From the IMG/VR virus record IMGVR_UViG_3300034682_000444, positions 1 through 38,106 of that record: a stretch of 38,106 bases of DNA. The stretch is one strand, 5' to 3'. This DNA comes from a virus. The notes beneath the pieces were generated by a model that made no database searches, had not been told where the DNA came from, and was given only the letters and a program-made list of their open reading frames with translations. The translations under genes and the position numbers were made by a program. Shown here one piece after another: positions 22,466-31,700 of the stretch; position 1 is the stretch's first letter, and every line of letters starts with the position of its first letter.

Positions 22466-22840
22466 ATGCCCTCTCAAAACAACACCGGCCGCCAGTTCGA
22501 CAAGCGCCACGCAACCACCCTGGTTGCCACCGTCGCCTTGGATGCCCACCGTTTCGTCGCCTATGACGGTGGCTATCCCACCGCAGCAGGTGGTGCCAAG
22601 GACGTCCAAGGCGTCACCGAGACTGCCGCTGCCAGTGGCGAAGCAGTTGCCGTGGTCACCAGCTACTCCTACCTGGTCGAAGCTGGTGGTGCCGTGGCCT
22701 TTGGTGCCCTGGTCAAACCAGACCTCACTGGTCGTGCCGTCACCGGATCTCTGGCCGAGCACTGCGGCCGTGCCTTGGGTGCGGCTACCGCAGAAGGCCA
22801 GCTGATTGAGGTGGAAATCCTCAAGCACGTTCACGCCTGA
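22466..22840 (+). CDS. Head decoration / capsid cement protein (DUF2190-like)
   Basis: A 124-residue protein with the beta-rich pattern of DUF2190 capsid cement proteins: FVAYDGGYPTAAGGAKDVQGVTETAAASGEAVAVVTSYSYLVEAGGAVAFGALV (key parts DVQGVTETAAASGE and EAGGAVAFGALVKPD). AAGGAG is 6 bases before the ATG at 22466. It probably binds the outer surface of the capsid and strengthens it. Confidence 0.8.
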   Translation: MPSQNNTGRQFDKRHATTLVATVALDAHRFVAYDGGYPTAAGGAKDVQGVTETAAASGEAVAVVTSYSYLVEAGGAVAFGALVKPDLTGRAVTGSLAEHCGRALGAATAEGQLIEVEILKHVHA

Positions 22841-22849
22841 TAGCACGCC

Positions 22850-23347
22850 ATGCAATACGCCAGCGTCCAAGACCTGATGGATCGTTTTGGTGAGCGTGAG
22901 CTGATCCAGCTCACCGACCAGGACGAGCTGCAGGCCGTCAAAACGCCACGTGCACAGCGGGCCTTGGACGATGCCCAGGCGTTCGTCGATGGCTTTGTGG
23001 GTCGCATTTACAGCCTGCCGTTGATGGGCTGCAAGAAACCGGCCCCGGAGCCAGGTGACCCGCATGCAGTGCAGTTCGTGCCGCCCCCGCAGCTCATGCG
23101 CATTTGCTGTGACGTGGCCCGCTACTACCTGCACATACACCTGTCGCCCGAGCATGAGGTGTACCTGCGCTTCAAGGCGGCCGAGCGCGAGCTGCAGGCC
23201 ATCGCAGACGGCAAAACCCTGCTCAGCTGCCCCTGGGGCGGTGCGCCTGGCCAGCAGTTGGCGGGCGATGCACCGGGCGAGGCAGAGGTGTACTCCAGCT
23301 TCAGCCGCCGCAGTGTGTCTGACGACGACTTGCGAGGCTACGCATGA
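22850..23347 (+). CDS. Head-tail connector (DUF1320, Mu gp36-like)
   Basis: A 165-residue DUF1320/gp436 family protein. Family marks: MQYASVQDLMDRFGERELIQLTDQD (key part DLMDRFGERELIQLTD), LDDAQAFVDGFVGRIYSLPL, and PPQLMRICCDVARYYLH. These small proteins are adaptors on the portal or neck. The next gene begins inside its stop codon. Confidence 0.88.
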   Translation: MQYASVQDLMDRFGERELIQLTDQDELQAVKTPRAQRALDDAQAFVDGFVGRIYSLPLMGCKKPAPEPGDPHAVQFVPPPQLMRICCDVARYYLHIHLSPEHEVYLRFKAAERELQAIADGKTLLSCPWGGAPGQQLAGDAPGEAEVYSSFSRRSVSDDDLRGYA

Positions 23348-23817
23348 GCACCGCTGGCATGACCACCCGAGAAACCAACGACTTCATGGCCATGGAGTCG
23401 GAGTTAGTCCAGCGCATCCAGACCGCTGTAGCAGGCTTGAAGCCTGCCGTGCATGTGCTGACAACGGCCGACCTGGCCGATGTGCGCGAAGAGCAGCAAA
23501 AGGTGCCTGCTGTGCATGTCATCTACGGTGGCTACCGCGTGGTGGGCGCCCAAGGTGCCAGGTGGATGCTGGCGCACAAGTGGCTGATCGTGGCGGCAGT
23601 GCGCAACGTGGCGCAGGGCCAGTCGGGGTCTGCTGCACGCCGTGAGGCGGGACAGTTGTCAGCCCTGGCCACGGCCGCAGTGGCCGGTGAATCCCTGCCA
23701 GGTGCCACTCGCGCCAGTGCCTTGGTCACCCCGCCACCGGCCCGCTATTCCAAAGGTTTCCAGTACCTGCCCTCGGCGCTGGAAGTGGAAACCATCTTTG
23801 CCAAACCCCAACCCTGA
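23344..23817 (+). CDS. Tail terminator-like protein (Mu gp37-like)
   Basis: A 157-residue protein with the pattern of gp37/tail terminator proteins: LVQRIQTAVAGLKPAVHVLTTADLADVREEQQKVPAVHVIYGGYRVV (key parts EEQQKVPAVHVIYGGYRV), WLIVAAVRNVAQG, and the C-terminal YSKGFQYLPSALEVETIF. It would cap the tail tube at its head-proximal end. Overlaps the previous stop (ATGA). Confidence 0.75.
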   Translation: MSTAGMTTRETNDFMAMESELVQRIQTAVAGLKPAVHVLTTADLADVREEQQKVPAVHVIYGGYRVVGAQGARWMLAHKWLIVAAVRNVAQGQSGSAARREAGQLSALATAAVAGESLPGATRASALVTPPPARYSKGFQYLPSALEVETIFAKPQP

Positions 23818-23827
23818 GGACGTCACC

Positions 23828-24604
23828 ATGACACTCGCAGCAGCCCAAGCCATCATCTCCCGTGTTTTTCGTCCCACCATGAACGTGGGCCAAATCTATG
23901 TCCGCCCTTATGGCACCACCACGCCCCACATGCCGATCGGCAACGTGCTGGAGCTGGGGCTGGAGCACACCGAACAGGTCATCACCCAGCCCAACATGAC
24001 CCAGCTGGGCGGTGGCGTGCACTCCGAGGTGCGCCGCGTCCAGGAAGCCAAGCTCAAGATGAAGATCGCGGATCTGAATCTGACCAACTTGGCCCGTGCA
24101 TGCCAAGGCACCTTGGGCGCAGTGGAAGCAGGGACCGTCACTGCTGAAGCGCACACCGCCCAGCTCGGTGGCCTGCTGCGCCTCAAGCACATGTCTCCCA
24201 CCACCGTGACTGTGAAGAAGGGCGAGGCCGCCGAAACCGCTACTGCAGTCACAGCTGCGGGCAACTATGAAGTGCGCCCCGAAGGCATCTACCTGCTGCC
24301 CACGGCCGCAGGCATCAGCAACGCCGACAAGCTGTGGGTGGGCTACAGCTTTGGAGCCTACGCCGTGATGGAGGCCCTGACCACCAAGGCTGTGGAGCTG
24401 GACATCGTCTTTGGTGGCCTCAACGAAGCGGATTCGGGCAACCCCCAGATCGTGGAGATCTTCCGCGCCAGCCAAGGCGTGACCAGTGCGCTGGCCTTGC
24501 TTAACAGCGGTTTTGCAGCACTGGATGTCACCGGCACCGTGCTCATGGACCCCACCAAAACAGGCGTGGGCATCAGCAAGTACTACAAGGTCAGCTCGAC
24601 CTAA
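23828..24604 (+). CDS. Major tail tube protein
   Basis: A 258-residue tail tube protein. The start is the ATG at 23828 with GAGGA 7 bases upstream, not the earlier in-frame ATG inside the previous gene. Marks: beta-rich VGQIYVRPYGTTTPHMPIGNVLELGLEHTEQVITQPNMTQLGGG (key part IGNVLELGLEHTEQV), KLKMKIADLNLTNLARAC, and VELDIVFGGLNEADSG. It lies between tail terminator and tape measure, the expected place. No sheath gene is near, so the tail is likely non-contractile. A hairpin follows at 24641-24670. Confidence 0.82.
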   Translation: MTLAAAQAIISRVFRPTMNVGQIYVRPYGTTTPHMPIGNVLELGLEHTEQVITQPNMTQLGGGVHSEVRRVQEAKLKMKIADLNLTNLARACQGTLGAVEAGTVTAEAHTAQLGGLLRLKHMSPTTVTVKKGEAAETATAVTAAGNYEVRPEGIYLLPTAAGISNADKLWVGYSFGAYAVMEALTTKAVELDIVFGGLNEADSGNPQIVEIFRASQGVTSALALLNSGFAALDVTGTVLMDPTKTGVGISKYYKVSST

Positions 24605-24640
24605 AAGCGCACCCGGCCCGCCTTGGGCTTGGTTCGATCG

Positions 24641-24670
24641 CCCGCTGCAGGTCACGCGGCCTGCAGCGGG
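24641..24670 (+). other. Hairpin just after the tail tube gene
   Basis: CCCGCTGCAGG (24641-24651) and CCTGCAGCGGG (24660-24670) form a perfect 11-bp stem with an 8-base loop, 36 bases after the stop of the tail tube gene. No T-run follows. Structurally the twin of the hairpin at 21833-21862. Confidence 0.85.
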
Positions 24671-24716
24671 TTGGCTCCCGTAAACAGAGACAGCAACAGG
24701 CCGAGGGCCACACACC

Positions 24717-27700
24717 ATGAGCGAAGGCAAAAGCGTTCAGTACACCATAGGCGTCAAAGGGGAAGGCCTGGAGCACCTGGCCAAGCTCACCAGTGGCCTG
24801 GATGGTGCGTCTGCAGAAGCTGCCCACCTCAAAGAAGAAGCCGCCAAGGTCTCGCAGCAGCTGGCGGCAGTCGGTCAGCAGCAGCAAGCGATCGACACCG
24901 TGCGCCGTTTGGGTGAGCAAAGCCGCACGTTGGGTAACGACCTGGAGCGCAGCACTACAGAAGTCGAGCGTCTGAGCAAAGCACTGCCCGAAGCCAGTCA
25001 ACACACCCAAGACCTGGCCGCTGCCCAACAACGTGCCGCCCAGACTGCAGAAGCCACGCAGGCCGACATCAAGGCTCTTCAGCAAGCCTTGGCAGAACAG
25101 CGCGCTGGCAGTGATGCGGCAGCCCGTTCCACCGACGATTACAAGAACAGCGTTGCCTGGGCGCGTACCACCATTGCGGAGTTGCGCCAGCAGTTGGCCG
25201 GACAGAAAGAGTCACTGGCACAAGCCGCGGCCGCCACGCGCGTTGCGGCAACCGAAGAAAAAGGGCTGCAGCGCGAATATGAAGGTGCCGTCAGCACCTC
25301 GCAAAAACTTTCTGCCGCCCTGGGCGACAAGCGCCAGGCCTTGGATAACGCCAAGGAGGCGGCCAAGCAGCTGGGCGTGGACACCAGCCAGCTGGCCCAG
25401 GCGCAAAAACAGGTGGATGCTGCGTCTGCCCAAGCCAAGCAGGGGCTGGACAGCCTGGCCGATGGTTTGCGTCGGGTGCAGCAGCGCCAGGCAGACAACG
25501 CCCAAATCAGCAAAGCCTTCCAGGATGACCTGCGCCGCCTGGGCCTGGATGGCAGCAAGGCTCCAGCTGGGCTGGAGGCGGCCTTCAAATCGCTAGGCCT
25601 CAATGGGGTCCAAAAGTCCGAAGCGGCCGTGCGCGAGCTGCAGGTGGCACTGGCCCAAGTGCGCAATAGCCCCGATGTTCTGCCCTCGCAAAAACGGGCA
25701 TCCGTGCAAGCCTACGAGGCCGCCGTGGCAGAGCTGCGCGGGGAGACCACCCGGGCCGCAGCAGCGACCCGTGACTTTGAGGCTGCCACCGATAGCACCG
25801 GCAACACCCTGAGCAATGTGGCGGGCAAGGCTGCGGCCTTGGGCGGTGCCCTGCTGGGGCTGCAACAGATGCGAGAGCTGGCCACCTCCGTGGTGGAGAC
25901 CGGCTCCCAATTCCAGAATTTGGAAGTGCGCCTGGAGAATTTGCTGGGCGGCACAACAGCGGCCACTGAAGCCATGGCCATGCTCAAGGACTTGGCCGCC
26001 AGCACGCCCTTTGATGTGGCGGGCCTGTCCGAAGCGTTTGTGAAGCTGACCAGCTTTGGCATGAAGCCCACCGAGGCGCAGATGCGATCGCTGGCCGATA
26101 TCACGGCCAATTTGGGCGGAGGCACCGAGGCGCTGTCGGGTGTGACCTTGGCCCTTGGCCAGGCCTGGACCAAGACCAAGCTGCAGGGCGAAGAAATCCT
26201 GCAGCTGGCTGAGCGCGGCGTGCCCGTTTGGGACGCCTTGGCGCGCGCCACCGGCCGCACCGTGCCCGAGCTGCAGCGCATGAGCGAGGCCGGCCTGTTG
26301 GGCCGCGATGTGATCTCCAAGCTGATCGATGAGCTGGGCCGCATGAACGCGGGTGCCAGCGACAAGCTCATGCAGACCTATGCCGGCGCCGTGGCTAACG
26401 CCAAGGACGCGCTGGCCGAGTTCTTCGACATGATCGCGAAGGCTGGCGTGCTGGACTGGCTGACCGACAAGATCCGCGGTTTGCTTGATGAGTTCGATCG
26501 CATGAAGCAAAGCGGCGAGCTGGAGCAAAAGGCCAAGGAGATTGCCGACGCCTTCCTGCAGATCGCCACCATGGTCGATACCACGGCACGCGCCCTGGTG
26601 GATCTGGCGCCGGTCCTGGAAGTGGCCATCAAGCTGTTTGTTGCGCTCAAGGTGGCGAATGCCGCCCAGGCGCTGTGGGCCATGGCAGCCGGCGCACGTG
26701 CGGCAGCACCAGCCGTGGCTGCCGCAGGTGCTGCCAGCGCGGTCAGCGCCGGTCAAATGGCAGCCGCAGGCGCTGCGGCCAGCGGACTGGCCACCTCGCT
26801 GCGCATCCTGCGATCGCTCACCGGCGTGGGCCTGGTCCTGGGTGCGGCCGAGCTGGCACAAGAGTTTTTCCGTGCCAAGGCAGCGGCTGAAGAGGCCGAT
26901 GCGGCCGTTGCGAAGATGCTTGCCCAACCGCCTGTCAACGGTCCCAAGCAGGCCGCTGATGAGGCCGGTAAGAGCCTTGATCAGGTGACCCGTAAGTCTG
27001 ATGATGTCCTGGCCAAGTTCGCCAAGATGCAAGAAGACGGCACTGCCACTGCCGAAGCCCTGCGCAAAATCGGCAGTGACTTCGACCTGAGCACCAGCGC
27101 GGGCATTGGCACGGCTGCAGCCGTGCTGGATGCGCTGCTGGCTAAGTCGCAGATCACCGCCACCCAGTTCCGCGATGCCTGGGTTCAGGCTTTGCAAGAG
27201 GTCAACCTGCTGGAATTCGAGGTGCGCGCCCGTCAGGCCCTGGAAGGTACGGCCGAGGGCGCAGCCCAGCTGGAGCAGGCGCTGGAAGCCGGGCTGCGTG
27301 AAGCCATCCGCCGCGCCGGGGGCGATTTTGAAGTGCTTTCCGGGGGGATGAGCAAAGCCGCGCAAAGTGCAGTGGCGGATTTGGACTACCTGGTCAACAA
27401 CCTCGGGGCCCTGCAGGCCGCAGGGGTAGAGACCCAGCGTGCCTTGGTGCAGAGCATTGGCAAGGGAATCAATACAGCCGATAGCCAGAAGGCACTGGAT
27501 GCCATCAAAGTCCGTGTCGAAGCGGTGCGCCAGGAGCTGGGTGACAAGCTGGCCGATGGCCTGCTGGACCAAGCTGCCAAAAAGGCCCTGGAGCTGAAGC
27601 TGGCCATGGAAGGTGCGGTGCCCGGTATCCAGAGCGTGGAGGAAGCCATGCGTCAGCTAGGCATCACCACCGATGCATCGCTCAAGGAAAGCGCAGAAGT

Positions 27701-28397
27701 GGCCCGCAAAGCCTACGAGCTGATCCGCGACAGTGGCACAGCGACCCCACGTGAGATTGCCCAGGCCTTTGAAAAAGCCGCTGATGCCGCTGAGAAGTCG
27801 GCCGATCGCGCCGTGCAAAGCTGGGCCAATGCCGAGCGCCAGCGCAGGCAATACCTCAGCGCGGAGCAACAGGGCAACCCGCCAGGCAGTCCACCTGCAC
27901 CTGCTCCCAACACTCGACCCAACACACGCCAAGGCAACCGGCCCAGCAGTGCACCTGCGCCGCAGCCATCGGATGACCAGGGCGGTGACGACTACACCCA
28001 GGCTGAAAAAGATGCGATTGCTGAAGCAGAGGCCAACGGCGACCACCTAGTAGCTGCTGAAATAAGACGCAAGGCCAATTGGCGCTTGTTTGGAGCCGAT
28101 ACCGTCAAAGAAAAAGAGCAACGTCAGCAGCAGAACGCCGCCAGCTCACAAGAAGCCCTAGACAAGGTCAAAGACCTCAACACCGGCGGATCTGACCGTG
28201 ATCTGCTCAATGAATATGGCCTGGGCGGTGGTGGCCAAGGGTCACGCCAAGGCGGCGTGCAGCCTGCCGTGCAGGTGTTTCGTCACGAGCTGGTGCTGGG
28301 CGGCAAGCCGCATGTGGTCAACACCGATGCGGCAGGCAGCAATGCGCTCAAAGACCTGATGGCAGAGCTGGAGCGATTTAAAGGATCGGCGTCATGA
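24717..28397 (+). CDS. Tape measure protein
   Basis: A 1226-residue tape measure protein that fixes tail length and is ejected with the DNA. Residues 1-350 are coiled coils rich in Ala/Gln. The tape-measure domain (about 365-620) is clear: FQNLEVRLENLLGGTTAA, STPFDVAGLSEAFVKLTSFGM, LGQAWTKTKLQGEEILQLAERGVPVWDALA. A hydrophobic Ala/Gly-rich part (645-720) could insert into the membrane. A Pro-rich linker is near 1055-1085. By the usual 0.15 nm per residue, tail length would be near 180 nm, which is an estimate. No tail chaperone frameshift gene lies before it. Confidence 0.93.
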   Translation: MSEGKSVQYTIGVKGEGLEHLAKLTSGLDGASAEAAHLKEEAAKVSQQLAAVGQQQQAIDTVRRLGEQSRTLGNDLERSTTEVERLSKALPEASQHTQDLAAAQQRAAQTAEATQADIKALQQALAEQRAGSDAAARSTDDYKNSVAWARTTIAELRQQLAGQKESLAQAAAATRVAATEEKGLQREYEGAVSTSQKLSAALGDKRQALDNAKEAAKQLGVDTSQLAQAQKQVDAASAQAKQGLDSLADGLRRVQQRQADNAQISKAFQDDLRRLGLDGSKAPAGLEAAFKSLGLNGVQKSEAAVRELQVALAQVRNSPDVLPSQKRASVQAYEAAVAELRGETTRAAAATRDFEAATDSTGNTLSNVAGKAAALGGALLGLQQMRELATSVVETGSQFQNLEVRLENLLGGTTAATEAMAMLKDLAASTPFDVAGLSEAFVKLTSFGMKPTEAQMRSLADITANLGGGTEALSGVTLALGQAWTKTKLQGEEILQLAERGVPVWDALARATGRTVPELQRMSEAGLLGRDVISKLIDELGRMNAGASDKLMQTYAGAVANAKDALAEFFDMIAKAGVLDWLTDKIRGLLDEFDRMKQSGELEQKAKEIADAFLQIATMVDTTARALVDLAPVLEVAIKLFVALKVANAAQALWAMAAGARAAAPAVAAAGAASAVSAGQMAAAGAAASGLATSLRILRSLTGVGLVLGAAELAQEFFRAKAAAEEADAAVAKMLAQPPVNGPKQAADEAGKSLDQVTRKSDDVLAKFAKMQEDGTATAEALRKIGSDFDLSTSAGIGTAAAVLDALLAKSQITATQFRDAWVQALQEVNLLEFEVRARQALEGTAEGAAQLEQALEAGLREAIRRAGGDFEVLSGGMSKAAQSAVADLDYLVNNLGALQAAGVETQRALVQSIGKGINTADSQKALDAIKVRVEAVRQELGDKLADGLLDQAAKKALELKLAMEGAVPGIQSVEEAMRQLGITTDASLKESAEVARKAYELIRDSGTATPREIAQAFEKAADAAEKSADRAVQSWANAERQRRQYLSAEQQGNPPGSPPAPAPNTRPNTRQGNRPSSAPAPQPSDDQGGDDYTQAEKDAIAEAEANGDHLVAAEIRRKANWRLFGADTVKEKEQRQQQNAASSQEALDKVKDLNTGGSDRDLLNEYGLGGGGQGSRQGGVQPAVQVFRHELVLGGKPHVVNTDAAGSNALKDLMAELERFKGSAS

Positions 28398-28792
28398 GTA
28401 TCACCCTGACCAACAACGGCACCACGATCGCGCTGGGTGCGCGTCTGGACTGGCAAGACGAATACGACTGGAGTGCGACCGAGCAGGCCACCACCTACAG
28501 CACTACCGGAGCGCTGCTGGTCGATGTGGCGACCAAACAGGCAGGCCGACCCATCACGTTGGTGGGCAGCGAGACCGTGGCCATGCTCGACCGCACCACC
28601 TGCAACACCTTGCATGCCTGGGCACAGCTGCCGGGCTTGGAGCTGACCTTGGTGCTGCGCGGGCAAAGCCGCACCGTGATTTTTGACCACGCCAAAGGCG
28701 GTTTCACGGCACGGCCGATCTGGCACCTGCTCGATGCAGAGCATGGCGAAGACGCCATGTATTACCCAACTTTTCGATTTTTAGAGGTGTGA
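28394..28792 (+). CDS. Distal tail-like protein (132 residues)
   Basis: A beta-rich protein that directly follows the tape measure with an ATGA overlap. The sequence has strands such as TTIALGARLDWQDEYDWSATEQ and RPITLVGSETVAMLDRTTCNTL (key parts WQDEYDWS, RPITLVG), and a C-terminal GEDAMYYPTFRFLEV. Position and beta content suggest a tail-tip adaptor. No family known to me beyond similar genes in B3-like phages. Confidence 0.65.
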   Translation: MSITLTNNGTTIALGARLDWQDEYDWSATEQATTYSTTGALLVDVATKQAGRPITLVGSETVAMLDRTTCNTLHAWAQLPGLELTLVLRGQSRTVIFDHAKGGFTARPIWHLLDAEHGEDAMYYPTFRFLEV

Positions 28793-28793
28793 G

Positions 28794-31700
28794 ATGCCAA
28801 TTGCTGACGGCGATATCAAGATCCTGGCATCCAAAGTGATGGATGACGTGCCTGAAGGTGGCGGTGGCCCCACGGGCAACGTGATCGAATGGGGCAAGAG
28901 CAACCAGATTTTTGACGACATCACCCGCGTGGCGCGTGCGGGTGGGCAAGTGAGCATCCGCCAGAACTTCTGTGCGGTGCAAACGGGCACCACAGACCCG
29001 CTCATGGATGCTTACGTCATCATTGAGCAGCCTTCCAGCGACCCCGATGTCAGCATCACCATTGCCGAGTGCGACACCTTCGCCAAGCGCAGCGAGATTG
29101 CCCAGGCGATTGCCAACTATTTGATCTCTGGCACGGAGTGGAATGGCATCCTGCTGGGCAACCATGTGCAAGGCCAGGGCAATGTGCAAATCATGCACCG
29201 GGTGGGTACCGCAGCCCCGCCCATTGGCCGCACCATTGTGCTGGTGCAAAACGAAGGGCTGGCCACAGAAAAGCGCCAGTATGTGCGCGTGATTCGCACG
29301 GATACGGTGGAGCGCACCTTCACCTATATGACTTCGTCGGGCGAAGCCAAGGACTACCAAGCGCTGGTCACCACCTGTGATATCGCCAGCCGCCTGGACT
29401 TTGCTTTCACCGGCAGCGAGCCCAACCGCACCTTCACCCGAGAGGCCAATGCCGCCCGCATCCGTGACACCACGGTGGCCGATGCCATGCGCTTCTATGG
29501 CGCATCGCCCATGACGGCTGCCTATACCTTGGGCGATCCTGCGCGCCAGGTGAAGGTGGCCAGCATCTACACCCAGCTGGTGCCCAGCAGCCGCACCGAG
29601 CGCGTCAACTTGGACCAGCGCCCGGCCGCCATGCGCAGCATCACCCTGGCTACCGGCCCGCGTGAGGTCACCGTGGGCATCACGCCCCACACCAAGCGCT
29701 TCACAGTCGGCCAAGAAAACCGGGGCTACTCTTGGACCAGCATCCTGCGCCCGTTCCCCAGCCCTGGCACCGTCGTGGTCAGCTTCATGGTGCTGGGCAC
29801 CTGGTACAGCTGCCAAGACGATGGCGTAGGCACCTTGGTGGGCGATGCCGTGGGCACCGTCAACTACACCAATGGGTCGATCGCCATCACGCTGCCTGCG
29901 CTGCCCGATGTGGGCTCGGCCGTGCTGCTGCAGTGGGGCGAAACCACGGGCTTCACCAACCGCAGCGGCAGCGCTGCCACGGTGCGCCAGCCCGAGTTTG
30001 CGCTGCAGCTGCCCCACAAGCAGCTCAAGCGCGGCAGCATCACCGTCAGCTGGACCAGCGGGGGCGTCACCAAGACGCTGGCCGATGGGCTCACCGGCAA
30101 CGCCTTGACCGGCAACGGTGGCTCCGGCCTGGTCAACCATGCGTCTGGCCAGATCCTGATCCGGCCCACGGCGTGGATCGATGCCGGTGGTCAATTCCTG
30201 GTGCAGTACCGCCGCAGCACCACGGTCACGCACAACATCCCGGCCCCGGCTATTGATGCAGCGGGCTATGCCAACATCGTGCTGCCCAGCGTGCCTGCGC
30301 CGGGGTCCATTGAGCTGCGCTGGCTGACCGTGCGCTCGGTCACCAACAGCAGCGGTGCCAGCAGCGGCGGCAGTACGTCGCGCAAAAGCTCGTCCGACTA
30401 CGCCAGCTCCTATGGCAACGGCTATATCAGCCAAAGCAGCAGTGGCTGGACCACCACAACGCAGCGCATCAATCAGACGCAAGACCGTGCTGCGCACACG
30501 CTACTTGATGATGGCGCGGGTGGCATGTTCGGTCGTGGCTCAGTTAACTACGCAGCCAAGACCATCACGGCGAAGCTGGTGGACTTGGAGAGCAGCACTC
30601 AGGCTTACCAAAGCGACTACGAGAGCAGCTCCGCATTTGAGGGGCAAAGTGGCCCCGGCCGCACCGTGGGTGTCAGTGGTGGCGGCTCCAGCATGAGGGG
30701 CGGCGCATACAGCCTGGCGGCCGTGAGTGAGCAGATGTTGGCCGCCAGCACGCTGGAGGTGACCTACGCTGAATCGTTTGACACCACCTTTGAAGAGTCT
30801 TTCAGCTGGACCCCGCCGGAGCTGTACATCGACCTGTGCCGCCTGACCGAAGACTATGTGGTGCCGGGCTCGGTGCAGTTCAGCTGGCTGGGCCACACCT
30901 ACATCGATGTGGACGGCGACATCATCCGCGACCGCACCAGCACCAGCGCTGGGGTCGTGGCGGGCCGCATGGACTATGAGGGCGGTCTGGCCTTCCTTGA
31001 AGACTGGCTGGTCACCAACCCATCGGCCACCTTGCAGCTGCAAAGCCTGTGGACCACCCGCAAGCAGTGGACGGCAGCCAGCGTGTTCTTTCGCACACCG
31101 GCCGCGCCGGTGGCCGTGCAAGGCATCACGCTCAACCTGGCGGACTCGCATGGCAACGCCATCACCCTCACGCCGGATCTGGATGGCTACTTCACCACCT
31201 CGCAAAGCCGGGGCCGCATCGACTACCAGGCGGGCCTGACCGAGATCCAGTTTGGCCGCTTTGTGGCCGTGGAGGAGCTGACCGACGCGGACCGCGCCGA
31301 GTGGTGGTATGACGCGGCCGACATCGGCAGCGTGCAGGCAGGCAAGATCTGGAAGCCGCTGGCCATCGACCCCACCACGCTGCGTTTCAACTCGGTCACC
31401 TACGTCTACCTGCCGCTGGATGCCGACATCATCAAGATGGACCCGGTGCGCCTGCCCAGCGATGGCCGCGTGCCCATCTACCGCGTGGGCGACTATGTGG
31501 TGGTGGGCCACACGGGCGTGCTGCCTGCGGCCACGCTCAGCAACGGTGCCACCATCAACTGTGCCCGCACACGGCTCAGCCGCGTGTGGATCGTGGGTGC
31601 CGATGGCAAGAAGATCCAAACGGGCTGGAGTGCAGACCTGGACGCGGGGCTAGTCAGCATCACCGATGTGACCGGCTGGGTGCAGCCCGTGCGCGTGCAC

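Noticed and set aside
25593-27572. 659-codon minus-strand frame opposite the tape measure gene
   Set aside because: Same antisense composition; the tape measure domain on the plus strand is certain.
28704-30497. 597-codon minus-strand frame opposite the large tail gene
   Set aside because: No domain pattern, odd composition and no ribosome site; shadow of the GC-rich coding strand.
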